Shown piece after piece: positions 42,467 through 53,068 of a DNA stretch of 64,000 bases (positions are counted from its first letter, which is position 1; each line of letters begins with the position of its first letter). The stretch comes from Picochlorum sp. 'celeri' (lineage: Eukaryota > Chlorophyta > Trebouxiophyceae), in assembly GCA_010909725.1 (NCBI GenBank), contig JAACMV010000008.1, positions 62,001 to 126,000 on the forward strand. The letters are read 5' to 3'. A program made the translations under genes and the position numbers. Below the pieces are notes generated by a model. The model did not search any database. It worked only from the letters and a program-made list of their open reading frames with translations, and was not told the origin of the DNA.

Positions 42467-44419
42467 ATGAAACTTTTATACAGAACGCATGGTTTGTTTG
42501 ATATCCGTGTCACACCCGTGGATATATCACCAAACATACATCATATAGTACCATCTATTGCCCATGGGGTGGCTCAAGGTCCGAATACTGGGACTTGTCT
42601 GATTCGGAGGAGAAGGAGGACCTGTCCCTGGTCGTCGAGAGGTCTCAGGGGGGTGTCGTCATATTCGGATCGCGTGAAAAGGGTTTTAGAGACGCCTGGA
42701 CTGGAGACACCCGAGGGGGTGAGCGCTGAGAAGATGTTTGAGGTTGCTGAAAACTTTTGGAAAGCTATGAGAAGGAAGAAAACGGCATCATCCAGTGCAG
42801 CTCCCACAGTGATATCTCGGGTAGAAGGGGATGCAGAAATGGATGTAGAATATGATGTTTGTGTGTGTGGTGGTACGCTTGGTATATTTGTGGCGTGTGT
42901 TCTCCAGCAGCAGGGTATCAAGACGTGCCTTGTGGAGAAGAGAGCTGTGGAGGGACGCACCCAGGAGTGGAACATTAGCAAGAATGACTACAATGTATTA
43001 GAAAAGCTTGGAGTTTTGACCAGAGATGAACTGGAGTCATGTATTGCAACGAAATGGTCGCACGATAGGATTGCATTTCATAATTCTTCAAAGGATATCT
43101 GGGTCTCTGATGCATTGGATTTGGGGATATATCCTCGAGCATTGATTGCTCTGTTGAAAGAGAAGTTTTTGGAACACGGTGGGCATATTTTAGAAAACAC
43201 AATGTTCAGGAAGGCAACCGTGTATGATGATTGCGTTGATGTGTCTTTGCATCCAACTGGGGCATCAGCAGAGCATTGGACTGCTGCAGACATGAATCGG
43301 CCAGGAGAATTCCATGCACATCACGCTCAGTCAAACAATAAAAAACGCCTCACGTGTCGTATTGTAGTTGATTGTATGGGACATTACTCATCTATTGTGA
43401 AGCAGATGCGTCATGGACAGCGTGAGGATGGAATGGTGATTGTTGTAGGAGGATGCATGTATCCAGGCAATGAGGCCACACAACAACAAACTAGTGCTGA
43501 CCTTTTAGTCACCATTGATGACTCGAAAGACGACATGCAATATTTTTGGGAATCATTTCCAGCTGAAGGAGGGCGCATGCAAACTGTGTACATGTTTGCA
43601 TACAGCGATGCTGACTCTGCTCGGCCTGATTTTGCAGATATTTTTGACACATACCTCACACAGTTGGAAACATACCAAGGCGTGGATCCCGATGCTGTCA
43701 GATTCAAACGGATTCTTTTGGGCGGGTTCCCCTGTTATGCTACAAATGCACCATTGAAACCTACAGTTGACAGAGTAGTGCAGGTGGGTGATGCAAGTGC
43801 TGTTCAAAACCCATTGTCTTTTGGGGGGTTTGCATCCCTCTGCAGACACTTGCCTCGGGTAACCAGAGGAATTCGGCATGCGATTGAATCCAAAAGGACC
43901 ACAAAGAAAGATTTGGCATGGATAACTCCATATCTACCAAACTTGTCTGTTGCATTCCTTTTCCAGAGGGCCATGAGCCTCAAGCCCGGCCAACAGCAGA
44001 AACCTCTCCATGCAGGAGGCATCCCAGCCAATCACATCAACAGGATCATGAGGTGCAACTTCTCCGTCATGTCATTCTTTGGCCCATCCGTGATGCATCC
44101 ATTCATACAAGATTCATTTCAAGCTGGTCCTCTCGCGCTTGTGATGCTGGGAATGATGTTTAGAGACCCCGTTACCATTGTACGGGTACTCTTCCAGCTT
44201 GGACCCCTCCTCATTCTTCAATGGATGGGTCACTTTGCCTGCCTCATCCTGTATACTGTATTGCACATCCTGCTCTCTCCCTTTCGAGGATTATTCAAAG
44301 GCTATGTATTCCAACGCATCTGCGATGCGCTGGAATGGGGATCTGGACTCGACCATGAGAGGGAGGCAGCATCACCACAGGTGATGGCGCATCCCAACCC
44401 ATCAGTTGTGCATGCATAA
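42467..44419 (+). CDS. Lycopene-cyclase-like FAD-dependent oxidoreductase (plastid, function unknown)
   Basis: Single exon, 650 residues. The first 100 residues are basic and hydroxylated, consistent with a plastid transit peptide (inference). The FAD-binding Rossmann start is YDVCVCGGTLGIFVAC, with GGTLGI in place of the usual GxGxxG. It continues CLVEKRAVEGRTQEWNISK, LVDC-type strands (IVVDCMGHYSS) and the late FAD motif VQVGDASAVQNPLSFGGF. This pattern matches plant chloroplast proteins annotated as lycopene beta/epsilon cyclase-like but distinct from LCYB/LCYE. The last 130 residues include hydrophobic helices (FACLILYTVLHILL), suggesting membrane association. Substrate unknown. The ATG at 42467 is the first in frame. 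Confidence 0.8.
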   Translation: MKLLYRTHGLFDIRVTPVDISPNIHHIVPSIAHGVAQGPNTGTCLIRRRRRTCPWSSRGLRGVSSYSDRVKRVLETPGLETPEGVSAEKMFEVAENFWKAMRRKKTASSSAAPTVISRVEGDAEMDVEYDVCVCGGTLGIFVACVLQQQGIKTCLVEKRAVEGRTQEWNISKNDYNVLEKLGVLTRDELESCIATKWSHDRIAFHNSSKDIWVSDALDLGIYPRALIALLKEKFLEHGGHILENTMFRKATVYDDCVDVSLHPTGASAEHWTAADMNRPGEFHAHHAQSNNKKRLTCRIVVDCMGHYSSIVKQMRHGQREDGMVIVVGGCMYPGNEATQQQTSADLLVTIDDSKDDMQYFWESFPAEGGRMQTVYMFAYSDADSARPDFADIFDTYLTQLETYQGVDPDAVRFKRILLGGFPCYATNAPLKPTVDRVVQVGDASAVQNPLSFGGFASLCRHLPRVTRGIRHAIESKRTTKKDLAWITPYLPNLSVAFLFQRAMSLKPGQQQKPLHAGGIPANHINRIMRCNFSVMSFFGPSVMHPFIQDSFQAGPLALVMLGMMFRDPVTIVRVLFQLGPLLILQWMGHFACLILYTVLHILLSPFRGLFKGYVFQRICDALEWGSGLDHEREAASPQVMAHPNPSVVHA

Positions 44420-44718
44420 TTGTACTTTATATTGCATTGACATCACATGTATTCTTTTTATTCACACTTGAACCATTTTTATGACAGAATAACCCTTCAT
44501 CCTGGAAGCGAACGTCCAATGTACACATGATGATACTACTAATCAATAAGAAGAAGAATTTAAAAGCTGGCCATCACTGCTTTTGGGGAGGAGGGGAAGG
44601 CATCTGGTCATCCACCGTATTGACAGAGCACTGTGCATTGCATTTTACACGTCAACCGATATCAAAGAGTCATTAAAAATAAGCAAAGAATGCTTAGAAA
44701 TGAAGGATTGCTCTTCAT

Positions 44719-46429
44719 ATGACGTATACTGAGCAAGAGGACATTATGGGTCATCGGGGGTCACCCGAACAAGAACAGGGCGGTGATGGCGATGCGCCAT
44801 CTCTTGATACAGAAAAACATAAAAATAATGGATCTATGGCACCTGATGATCCTTATCTGCAGCACAGGAGGTTGACTGATTTCCGAGAGCCTTACAGGTG
44901 AGCCTGTGGAACTTGACAACAGAAAAAAAGTGATTTCTTCGTATACACAGCGACATGAACGAATGATTGGTTGATGGTGGATCCATGAATGAATGCAGGA
45001 TTCCTCACAAATATATAGCCAGGTGCAAGGGGCTGACTGTGGAGAATGACCTTGCAGAGACCCCATTGATTGCTTTTGTGAATGCTCGATCTGGTGGGAG
45101 AGCGGGTGCCATGATTGCAAGGGTTCTTCAAAGGGCTATAGGTAACACACAAGTGGTCCGTTGAATATGTATACATATATATTCATGTAGTAGTATTCGT
45201 ATGATGATGATGATGATGATGATGATGGGTGGGGTCAACAACAGCTCAATGCGCTTGTGATGTTTCTTCTTCTTCTGCTGCAGTTTGATGTCACAGAGAA
45301 CAGGCCAGATGTGGTCTTACGAGAGCTGTGGGACTCGTTGGAACGATATGCAGAGCAAAACGATGCTGACGCATCGTATATTAAACGTCATCTGAGGATT
45401 CTCGTGGCAGGGGGAGATGGCACAGTGACATGGGTCTTGGGTACAATTGCAACTCTCGGGCTCACCCCATGTCCACCCGTCGCAATCATGCCACTCGGCA
45501 CAGGAAACGACCTGAGTATCAACCTTGGATGGGGTAATAAGTTTAAAGAATCATGGATCAAGTATTCCAATATCTATAACACACTGCTGCAGTACAATGA
45601 TGCAGATCGGCAGTCAGTTGACTATTGGAGCATGTATGCCACAGCGCCTGATGGGTCATACTACGACACTGTGCCGCATGCCGTCCAACGCGATCCAGAC
45701 AACCCATCAGCAATCAAATCAAATTTCTGGAACTATTTCAGCGTAGGGTTGGATGCCGAAGCAGCATATGGCTTTCATACATTACGAGAGCAGCATCCCA
45801 GCATGGCACGTTCTAGAATGATGAATCAGGCGTGGTATTCTGTCTTCACATGCAGTACAGGATGGTTTTGTGGAGTAAAGCCACTCCATAGATTTGCATC
45901 ATTACGCATCAAAAAGACGGCATCAAGCGATTGGACAGAAGTTCCTGTACCATCCTCTGTCAGAGCGCTCGTTGCCCTCAATGTGTTGACCTATGGAGGA
46001 GGCAGAGATATTTGGGGCCTTGATAACGAGAAACACTTGGCCAAAAAGGATTTACAGCCACCATTCTACAACGACGGACTGATAGAAATTGTAGGGTTCA
46101 AAGATGGATGGCACACAGCAATGGTGATGGGCGAAGTGAATTCATCAGTCCTACATGCCAAAAGAATTGCCCAATGCAACGCTGTAGAAATCACACTGAG
46201 CGTCCCCGCTCGCCACGAATCGATGAAAAAGTATCTATACATGCAGATGGATGGCGAACCTTGGAAGCAGCGAGTACCAGCTCGCACCCCATCCTCCTCC
46301 TCCTCCTCTGAGCAGCAGCAGCAGTTTACAGTCGTGATTGAGCACGGAGGCACCTCATCCATGCTGATCAACAGGAAACACGCGATTGGTGGTCCTAAAG
46401 TACAATCCCTGGTACACCGCACCCATTAA
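44719..46429 (+). CDS. Diacylglycerol kinase
   Basis: Three exons, 44719..44897, 44999..45152 and 45284..46429, give 492 residues. The catalytic domain starts LIAFVNARSGGRAG and carries the ATP-binding VAGGDGTVTWVLG and the IMPLGTGNDLS motif. The accessory domain follows (YFSVGLDAEAAYGFH, YGGGRDIWG, DGLIEIVGF). There are no C1 zinc fingers, so it resembles the short plant class of DGKs. The enzyme phosphorylates diacylglycerol to phosphatidic acid in lipid signalling. Donors are GTGAGC and, less certainly, GTGGTC; the second junction (GNTQ to FDVTENRP) was chosen because only it keeps the frame. The tail has a Ser run and poly-Gln. Intron 2 holds an (ATG)9 microsatellite. Confidence 0.9.
45201..45227 (+). 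repeat. (ATG)9 microsatellite in DGK intron 2
   Basis: Nine perfect ATG trinucleotides lie inside the second intron of the diacylglycerol kinase gene. Likely length-polymorphic; no function is implied. Confidence 0.9.
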
Positions 46430-46473
46430 GTCTGTTTCATATATCAATTCAATATTATTTAAAACCGAATACA

Positions 46474-47418
46474 ATGCTGAGAAGATCAGCGCAGACCCTG
46501 TTGCCGCGATTCGGTGGCCAACTCGCTGCGGGATTCCAGTCCGGCTCTTTCGGAGAAGCCATCTCCTCCATCTACAGAGAGGAAGATTCAGCAAAGTGTA
46601 ATTCATTCAGTCGAGTTGATCTGGGCAAGAGATGTACGTGTTGTGGGAAGGGTTGATACGGGTTGTGGTGGAATTCCCTCGATGTCTTCCCCTCTCCCAT
46701 TCTTTAACGGATATTTCCATTTTCCTTGCTTTGTATCTTATTATTGTTTTACATCTATGCAGCCTTTGCGTCGGATGCAGTCTCCAATACCTCGGAAGGC
46801 AGTGTGACCCTCGGAAATGTTGATGGCCTCACACCGACGGTGCATGCTATCAAGAATCCAACCCCTAATATCGAATATGATTCATCCAATCATGACAGAT
46901 TTGCACCAGGGGACACCAGCAAGAGGGCGTTCACGTATTTCGTCCTGACAGGAGGGCGTTTCATCTACGCCTCAGCCATTCGCTTGGCAGTCCTCAAATT
47001 CATCCTCAGTATGACGGCAAGTAAAGATGTGTTGGCTCTTGCCAACTTGGAGGTGGATCTGAGCAACATCGAGGCAGGGCAGACCGTGACTGTGAAGTGG
47101 AGAGGAAAGCCTGTGTTTATTAGGCATAGGACAGAGGAGGATATTCAGCTTGCCAATGACGTGGACGTGTCATCTCTGAGAGATCCGGAAGCTGATGAGG
47201 TTCGTGTCAAAGATAAAGATTGGCTTATTGTGTTGGGTGTGTGTACGCATTTGGGTTGTGTGCCATTGCCAAACGCAGGAGATTATCATGGATGGTTCTG
47301 CCCATGCCATGGATCTCACTATGATACATCTGGCCGTATCAGAAAAGGACCGGCTCCATATAACCTCGAAGTCCCATCCTATTCCTTTATGGAGGATGGA
47401 AAGGTTTTGATTGGGTAA
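46474..47418 (+). CDS. Rieske iron-sulfur subunit of mitochondrial complex III
   Basis: Two exons, 46474..46633 and 46763..47418, give 271 residues. Exon 1 is an Arg/Ser/Ala presequence ([15 protein letters not shown]), as for mitochondrial import. The donor GTACGT at 46634 is the one that keeps phase with SFASDAVSN; another GT at 46598 does not. A single TM segment ([22 protein letters not shown]) anchors the protein. The 2Fe-2S cluster ligands are in CTHLGCVP and CPCHGSHYD, with [12 protein letters not shown] behind them. It carries electrons from ubiquinol to cytochrome c1. The ligand spacing and the R-N presequence argue against the plastid PetC. TGTAA at about 47512. Confidence 0.95.
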
Positions 47419-47753
47419 TTGGACGCCTCTTTTGCTGTCACAAGGTTTGTGTGTATTGTTTTTTCTCTTCTTCTTCTTCCTCTTCTCGAGTAGTAGTAGT
47501 AGTGTGTATCATGTAATACACAGTCTAGGTCTCATAATTCTTTTTTCCTTCGAACCACACATGTTCTCTTTCTCTGTTGATGCACCGTATATATACATAT
47601 GGCAATGCATTGCCATATATATGGCATCATCATTGCTATTGGGGGTTCTACCTCTGGATTGATGAGATTACCAGTAAATTGTACATAGATAGATACTCGC
47701 ATTCATTCATGAACCATAGTATTTTTTATGTAATAATACGACGAATGTAGGGG
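47419..47753. other. Intergenic, Rieske 3' end to FAD synthetase start
   Basis: A pyrimidine-rich, AT-rich stretch with no gene. It contains the 22-base perfect palindrome listed separately, a TATATATA word just before it, and a possible TGTAA poly(A) signal near 47512. Confidence 0.5.
47597..47618. repeat. 22-base perfect palindrome
   Basis: The segment from ATATGGCAATG to CATTGCCATAT reads the same on both strands with no central spacer. It lies 179 bases after the Rieske stop codon and could form a hairpin in the 3' UTR or bind a dimeric protein. No function assigned. Confidence 0.8.
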
Positions 47754-48828
47754 ATGTATGGTATAAAACTAGGCGGTAGTGTGAGTCACAGCTCGATTCT
47801 TCTACCAGCAAAATGTGCTCGGACACATGCAGTGGCTGAAAACAATAATAATGTCACCGGTAGGTTGCGAATACATCTGATTCATGACCCTTGGTATGTA
47901 TTTAATATATATCATTGTTAATACAATGAATATATGTTACACTACTGGTGTAGAGAGTGGTCGGGTGCAACCTTGGAGGACTGTTCTCGAAACTGACCCA
48001 AACCTTGGTCCTCCAGTTGTAGCTCTTGGCAAGTTTGATGCTCTGCATCGGGGGCATCAGAAGCTGGCGATTACAGCAGTGCATTTAGGGGGTACTCCAC
48101 ACCTTGTATCGTTTGATGGGATGGCAGAGGTGTTTGGGTGGGAGCCTCGGCTTCCTCTGGTTGCTCCATGTGATAGGCGGAGGGTTTTATCGAGCTGGAG
48201 GCGGGTGTGTCTCAGTGCGGTGCCTCGAGAGCATCGCATTCCGTTTCGGGATGTTCGAAATATGGTACCTGAAGAGTTTGTGGAGCTTTTAGCGTGTGAC
48301 TTGGGGGCAAAGGGTGTGGTTGTTGGATCAAATTATAGGTTTGGGTACAAGGCTGCTGGGACTGCAGAGACGCTTAAAACTCTTGGGAGTGCGTATGGAA
48401 TGAAAGTAGAGATTGTAAATCTAGTAGAAGAGTCTGAGTTTTCGGTGGAGCATGGACTTGGGGATATTGTGTCATCGACAAAGATTCGTAAAGGTCTTGG
48501 GTCTGGGGATGTTGGGTTGGTGGCGCAGTGCCTTGGGCGGCCATATAGGCTGGTTGCACGACTAGGTGTAGAGGATCTACGGACACATGGGGTCATACCG
48601 TATAGGAAGTTTTTGAATCAGTATCCTACCGCGGGTCGGTATGATGGTGTGTCTGTGTTCGTGGCAGAGTCCTGTCCAGAAGAGTATAGTTTTGAGGAGA
48701 AAGACATCCCCAAGGGTGCAGGGGCAAGCAGTGTTGTGTTTGATACTGAGCGGGGTGCTGTGGTGGAGAATATCCACATTCCCGATGGACTGCATGGTGA
48801 TGTACATTGTATTATTGACTTTGTTTGA
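47754..48828 (+). CDS. Plastid-type FAD synthetase (RibF FMN adenylyltransferase domain only)
   Basis: Two exons, 47754..47859 and 47954..48828, give 326 residues. Exon 1 (MYGIKLGGSVSHSSILLPAK) looks like a transit peptide and joins in phase via donor GTAGGT. The nucleotidyltransferase core starts PPVVALGKFDALHRGHQKLA (GxFDxxHxGH). It continues VVVGSNYRFGYKAAG and ends the N-domain with STKIRKGLGSGDVGLV and GRPYRL. The riboflavin kinase half of bacterial RibF is replaced by a short divergent tail, as in plant RibF1/RibF2. It makes FAD from FMN and ATP in plastids. The stop lies 4 bases from the convergent CRAL-TRIO gene stop. Confidence 0.9.
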
Positions 48829-48832
48829 GTTG

Positions 48833-51040
48833 TTACGAATTTAAACCTGCTACAAAATGCCGCAACTCTTGCTCATACGGTGAGGTTTCCAGAGTGGCGG
48901 TGCTCTTTCCACCATACTTTATTGGCAACTCGTCCTCTGTCATCCATTCCAACATGGCAGCTTTCGCCTTGTCCTTATTCTTCTTGTTGAATACTTGCAT
49001 TTGAGCCCGGACCTTTTCCGGAATCATGGGGCTGATCAATCTCCATGCCATGGACCACCATGTTGGAGCATTGACCAAAAAGCATTGATGCATTCGCTGA
49101 GGAAAGAGGACTGCAAGCGCTCCAGCTATCTGGGTGATGAATTTGAAAGAGGGCGTATTCAAATGAGACATTTGAAGCCCTTCAACATCCATAATCTTGA
49201 CAGTTTTCCCTTTTGGCCATTTCCTACTGTCCAAATGACGGAATGCAAAAATATAGGAAAAAAGCAGGTGTTTCAGCATATCATCTTCTCCAAAACCATC
49301 CCCAACAATACATTTATATGCATCTGCCCACTTCCCCATAGCCTCGAATTCAATCAGGCAATCGCTTTTCGAACACCATCCCAGAAATCCGTGTGGGTAG
49401 TGTTGCTTGAGGCTATCGAATGCAGGCTGCCGAGAGGAAAGTGCATCCTGCAACTTGTGCTTCATAAAATAATCCACCATCTTTGTCAGCCCTGTGTACG
49501 CTTTTGAATCAGATTCAAGACCAATGATGAACCTTTGTGCAATATCATGCGTCACAATATTCGGGTGTTTTCCAATGAGGTATTCAAAAGGAGGAGACAA
49601 CACAGACACGGGACTGGAAGGAATAGCATCTGCAACTGACGATGTACTCAGCATTCGTGGTACTCCAACACTTTTCGTCGGTTCTAATGTAATGTCTATC
49701 TCATACACAATCATGTTCCAAGCATAGACCGGCACACGTGAGCTCTTGTGTGGTGCATGCTCCTTCTTTGCATGTCGCAACTTTCTTGCCAAGGACAGCC
49801 CCACCAAACCAACCAAAAGAGGATCTGAGACTCCAGCCGTTTTTTTCCTAGCAATGCATGTGACTGGTTTCTTTGCTGAGCGTTCTGGAGCTACGACTCC
49901 CCGCTGATGCTCATGCTTGCCATCCTCTCCCCCCACCCTCATCCGTTCCACCTGCTTGAGAGACCTCTCCGCCTTCCACAGAACAACCACTTTCCACGCA
50001 TACCCATCCGGAACATCCAAATCATGCTGAATTGTACACACTGTCTCAATAGGTACCTCGCCTTCCTCAAACGACTTCTCCAGTTCCATCAGCGACACGT
50101 TGGCCACAGCTGTTCCAACAGGAGTCTGTAAATACATGACGATGCATGTCTGAAGGAATGCATCCGACTCTTTATCAGCAATTGCACGACTTATATTTAA
50201 TGGAAAACATATCGACTGGCCGAGCGCCGGGAATGGCAGACAAAATTGATTCTCATTCGATGCCCTCTCCCCTGCTGTCACCATGATCACACTGCTGGTA
50301 TCAATAAGAGGCAAATTCCTGCTCACATAATGCATTGCCAACTCAAAAACATCAATTGCACACTCGATAGAATCTTTAAACCCACACACATCCTCCATCC
50401 CTCCACTAAACCGTATCAAAAAATGATCAGCCTCTGGATACTTTGACAAAATCTCTCGCTTCTGAGGAGAATGACCAGACAGGGATTTCAAAATGCTCTT
50501 AATCCCATGATCAGCTATCCATCGTTTATGAGGCTTGTTCGGCTGGTAAAACACATACATGTTATGACCATCCATATGCAATCCAAGAATCTGATTCAGT
50601 GAAACCCCCAAGTGAAACTCCTGCCCTTCCAACAAGTCATCCAGTGCCTCTTCATCATCGCTTCCACCAGACACATGCTGATCCAAGCTATTACTACTAC
50701 CCCATGATGATGCATTGCTCTTTTTATGCATCGATGAATCCACAACAGACCGTGAATGAGACATCCGCAGCGATCGAAATCGACCAAGACCACTTCCAGA
50801 CTCATGCAGCCCATCCAACTCATCAGCATACGAATCATCCGCAACAGTGTATAAAACAAGCGTATCAGCTGTCAATATCATTACATGAGGCCTCTTCTTC
50901 TTACTCACCCGTGGCCTTGACGTTCTGCCATACGACAAGAGTCGTACCACAGAGGAACTAATAATAATACTCTGCTGACCATTGTCAGATTCCCTGCTAC
51001 TCACACTGGCATGTCTTTTATAATCCTCTTCAACAGACAT
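48833..51040 (-). CDS. CRAL-TRIO (Sec14-like) lipid-binding protein with N-terminal PH-like region
   Basis: Single exon, 735 residues. The C-terminal CRAL-TRIO module comprises a CRAL_TRIO_N-like helical part (DYFMKHKLQDALSSRQPAF) and the lipid-binding domain at about 570-700 (KTVKIMDVEGLQMSHL, ALAVLFPQRMHQCFLVNAPTW, LISPMIPEKVRAQMQVF), typical of Sec14 proteins that exchange phosphatidylinositol or other lipids. The N-terminal 100 residues (RPRVSKKKRPHVMILTADTLVLY) could be a PH-like fold. The middle is unassigned and Ser-rich. No GOLD domain is obvious. It is divergent from the PA-RING gene with 772 bases between starts, and its stop is 4 bases from the FAD synthetase stop. Confidence 0.82.
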   Translation of the reverse strand: MSVEEDYKRHASVSSRESDNGQQSIIISSSVVRLLSYGRTSRPRVSKKKRPHVMILTADTLVLYTVADDSYADELDGLHESGSGLGRFRSLRMSHSRSVVDSSMHKKSNASSWGSSNSLDQHVSGGSDDEEALDDLLEGQEFHLGVSLNQILGLHMDGHNMYVFYQPNKPHKRWIADHGIKSILKSLSGHSPQKREILSKYPEADHFLIRFSGGMEDVCGFKDSIECAIDVFELAMHYVSRNLPLIDTSSVIMVTAGERASNENQFCLPFPALGQSICFPLNISRAIADKESDAFLQTCIVMYLQTPVGTAVANVSLMELEKSFEEGEVPIETVCTIQHDLDVPDGYAWKVVVLWKAERSLKQVERMRVGGEDGKHEHQRGVVAPERSAKKPVTCIARKKTAGVSDPLLVGLVGLSLARKLRHAKKEHAPHKSSRVPVYAWNMIVYEIDITLEPTKSVGVPRMLSTSSVADAIPSSPVSVLSPPFEYLIGKHPNIVTHDIAQRFIIGLESDSKAYTGLTKMVDYFMKHKLQDALSSRQPAFDSLKQHYPHGFLGWCSKSDCLIEFEAMGKWADAYKCIVGDGFGEDDMLKHLLFSYIFAFRHLDSRKWPKGKTVKIMDVEGLQMSHLNTPSFKFITQIAGALAVLFPQRMHQCFLVNAPTWWSMAWRLISPMIPEKVRAQMQVFNKKNKDKAKAAMLEWMTEDELPIKYGGKSTATLETSPYEQELRHFVAGLNS

Positions 51041-51812
51041 CTTGGTGTATCTCCTGTCTACAACACAACTACTATCTGAACAATACCCGCGATATCAAAG
51101 AGTCACGTCTCTCTTTCTCTCCGTCTCTCTGTTTTGGTTTTCCAACAACCCAACAGAATAAAACCGACTACTGTGGAGAAGAATTCATATTTTGCAGATG
51201 AATTCGCATAATCAGAGGAAATTCATCTGCAACTGCAGACTGGACCTTGCGTGGGAAAACCATGCTATCAATCGACACTCCAATGTTCACTGCATCCAGA
51301 TGGGTGTGTCGTACAATCACCACGAGAATACCACCATTGCCCATCCACACGAGCAGTACTCTTGGGGATGGAGTCAATGTATCCATTAGTAGTAGTAGAT
51401 GCAGTGCATGCTGGTTCTGTGCGAGAGTCCCCACGAGTGCGTTGATGTCTTGTGTCTGAAGAAGAAGAAGGAGAGCATGCCCGATTCGATACAAGGCTTG
51501 ATGGGAGAATATGTGAAATAAAGATACATGTACGGTCTGATGCGTGGTGTGATGGGAGTCTTCGACGCATGGTCGATTGACACTCTGGCGTGTCTACGGG
51601 TACACATGATTCCGGGTGGACTAGCACTGGCATTGTACATATACGTGGTATTGGGTATTCAGTACGCCTGTGTGTATGAGAGAATCGGTCGGTGGGTCGA
51701 GTGAACCTAATTGCAACGCATGTGAGGTGTAAGGGTTGAGCCATGACGTATTCGACAGCCTTGGTCTCGAAGCACCGTATATCCATGTCATGAAGACATA
51801 TATGTATTAATA
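51041..51812. other. Divergent intergenic region, CRAL-TRIO to PA-RING
   Basis: No gene supported. Several overlapping frames of 64-211 codons at 51168-51903 run in conflicting directions without family features. A CT-rich segment at 51105-51135 is near the CRAL-TRIO 5' UTR. No clear TATA box. Confidence 0.5.
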
Positions 51813-53006
51813 ATGAGCGAGTCTGTGGCAGAAAGGTTTTGGGTAGGGAGTCCCGCGGTGCTCTTAGCACTGTGTTGTCTCTTTTCTCCCGTCTCGGGGA
51901 CAATACTGCTCCGGACGGGGAATTATAGCTTTCAGCCGGTGCAAGATGTGAATGCTCAGTTTGGGCCTGCGGTGTCTCCTCAAGGGATGTCTGGGAATGT
52001 GTTCATGGTCTATCCTGAAGATGGTTGTTCTCCAGTGAGGCCAGTTGACAAACAGCGTCATATGGGGACGGATGGTCTTCCTTGGATTGCTCTGATTCGA
52101 CGGAGTCACTCATCGATACATGCCGCGGATGAGCCATGTACGTTTGATGTCAAGGTATCCCATGCAGAGGCTGCGGGAGCATCGGCTGCGATAATCTATG
52201 ATGATCTATATGAAGGTTTGCTAATCATGTCCAAGCCGTTAGGGAATCCAGATCCAGGGATTCCATCAGTATTTATTGACAAAAATAGCGGGTACTTGTT
52301 CAAGACGCTGTTGCAGGCTGGGAGTCTAGTGCAGGTGATTATTACTCCTGTATCTGATATTGTATGGATATCCATGTTCATGTCTGCAACAGCCGGGTTC
52401 TTTGCGATTGCTCTGGTGATTGCAGCGTTTTGTTTGGTGAAATTTAACACATCTCATCCATTTCAAGATGGTGAAGATGATGAGTTTCACGATGTGTATC
52501 GACGAGATGGGCGGGTGCAGCCATTGTCACGGCGCCAATTGCACTCGTTGCAGGTGGTTGTCTATAGCATAGGGAATGGCGATGGTGTGTTGGATGGGGA
52601 CGCTGAGGGTGTATTAGAGTCTGATGATGATAACTCGCACGTATGTGCCATTTGTCTGGAAGAGTATGCGGCTGGGGAAAAGTTGAGGGTGCTGCCATGT
52701 CAGCACCGTTTCCATAAAGGGTGTGTGGATGCATGGCTCATAGAACAGAGCTCATGCTGTCCATTGTGCAAGCGAGAGGCTGTATCTGATACAGGACGGC
52801 ATTCTATGATGGCGCGTGTATTTGATAGCGTGCATCATGCGGTATCAAACGCGTCGAGATCGCTCAGGGATAGAATACACGTGCTCCGTGCGAGACAGCG
52901 AGCTCAAGGTGATGGTGATGATGCCGCGAGTAGAGAAGAACCCCGCGAGGCAGAAATGGGTAGACTCATCCCAACACATAGTGTACAAGTCGTTGTTGAT
53001 ACTTGA
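51813..53006 (+). CDS. PA-TM-RING protein (RMR/RNF13-like) E3 ligase or sorting receptor
   Basis: Single exon, 397 residues. A signal peptide (about 1-29, [14 protein letters not shown]) leads a lumenal protease-associated domain (about 35-185; [45 protein letters not shown]). A TM helix at about 190-215 ([22 protein letters not shown]) follows, then a cytosolic RING-H2 ([35 protein letters not shown]). This is the architecture of plant RMR vacuolar sorting receptors and of animal RNF13. The lumenal PA domain binds cargo in RMRs. The C-terminus is polar. TGTAA about 40 bases after the stop near 53048. It converges with the PUB gene, with 62 bases between. Confidence 0.9.
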   Translation: MSESVAERFWVGSPAVLLALCCLFSPVSGTILLRTGNYSFQPVQDVNAQFGPAVSPQGMSGNVFMVYPEDGCSPVRPVDKQRHMGTDGLPWIALIRRSHSSIHAADEPCTFDVKVSHAEAAGASAAIIYDDLYEGLLIMSKPLGNPDPGIPSVFIDKNSGYLFKTLLQAGSLVQVIITPVSDIVWISMFMSATAGFFAIALVIAAFCLVKFNTSHPFQDGEDDEFHDVYRRDGRVQPLSRRQLHSLQVVVYSIGNGDGVLDGDAEGVLESDDDNSHVCAICLEEYAAGEKLRVLPCQHRFHKGCVDAWLIEQSSCCPLCKREAVSDTGRHSMMARVFDSVHHAVSNASRSLRDRIHVLRARQRAQGDGDDAASREEPREAEMGRLIPTHSVQVVVDT

Positions 53007-53068
53007 GAGCGTGAAAACCATGTACAATATCATGATACATATAATACTGTAATGAAATAGAGGCATGA

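Noticed and set aside
51268..51903. 211-codon minus-strand frame upstream of the PA-RING gene
   Set aside because: Overlaps the PA-RING signal peptide, Arg/Ser/Thr-rich without motifs, and is probably chance.
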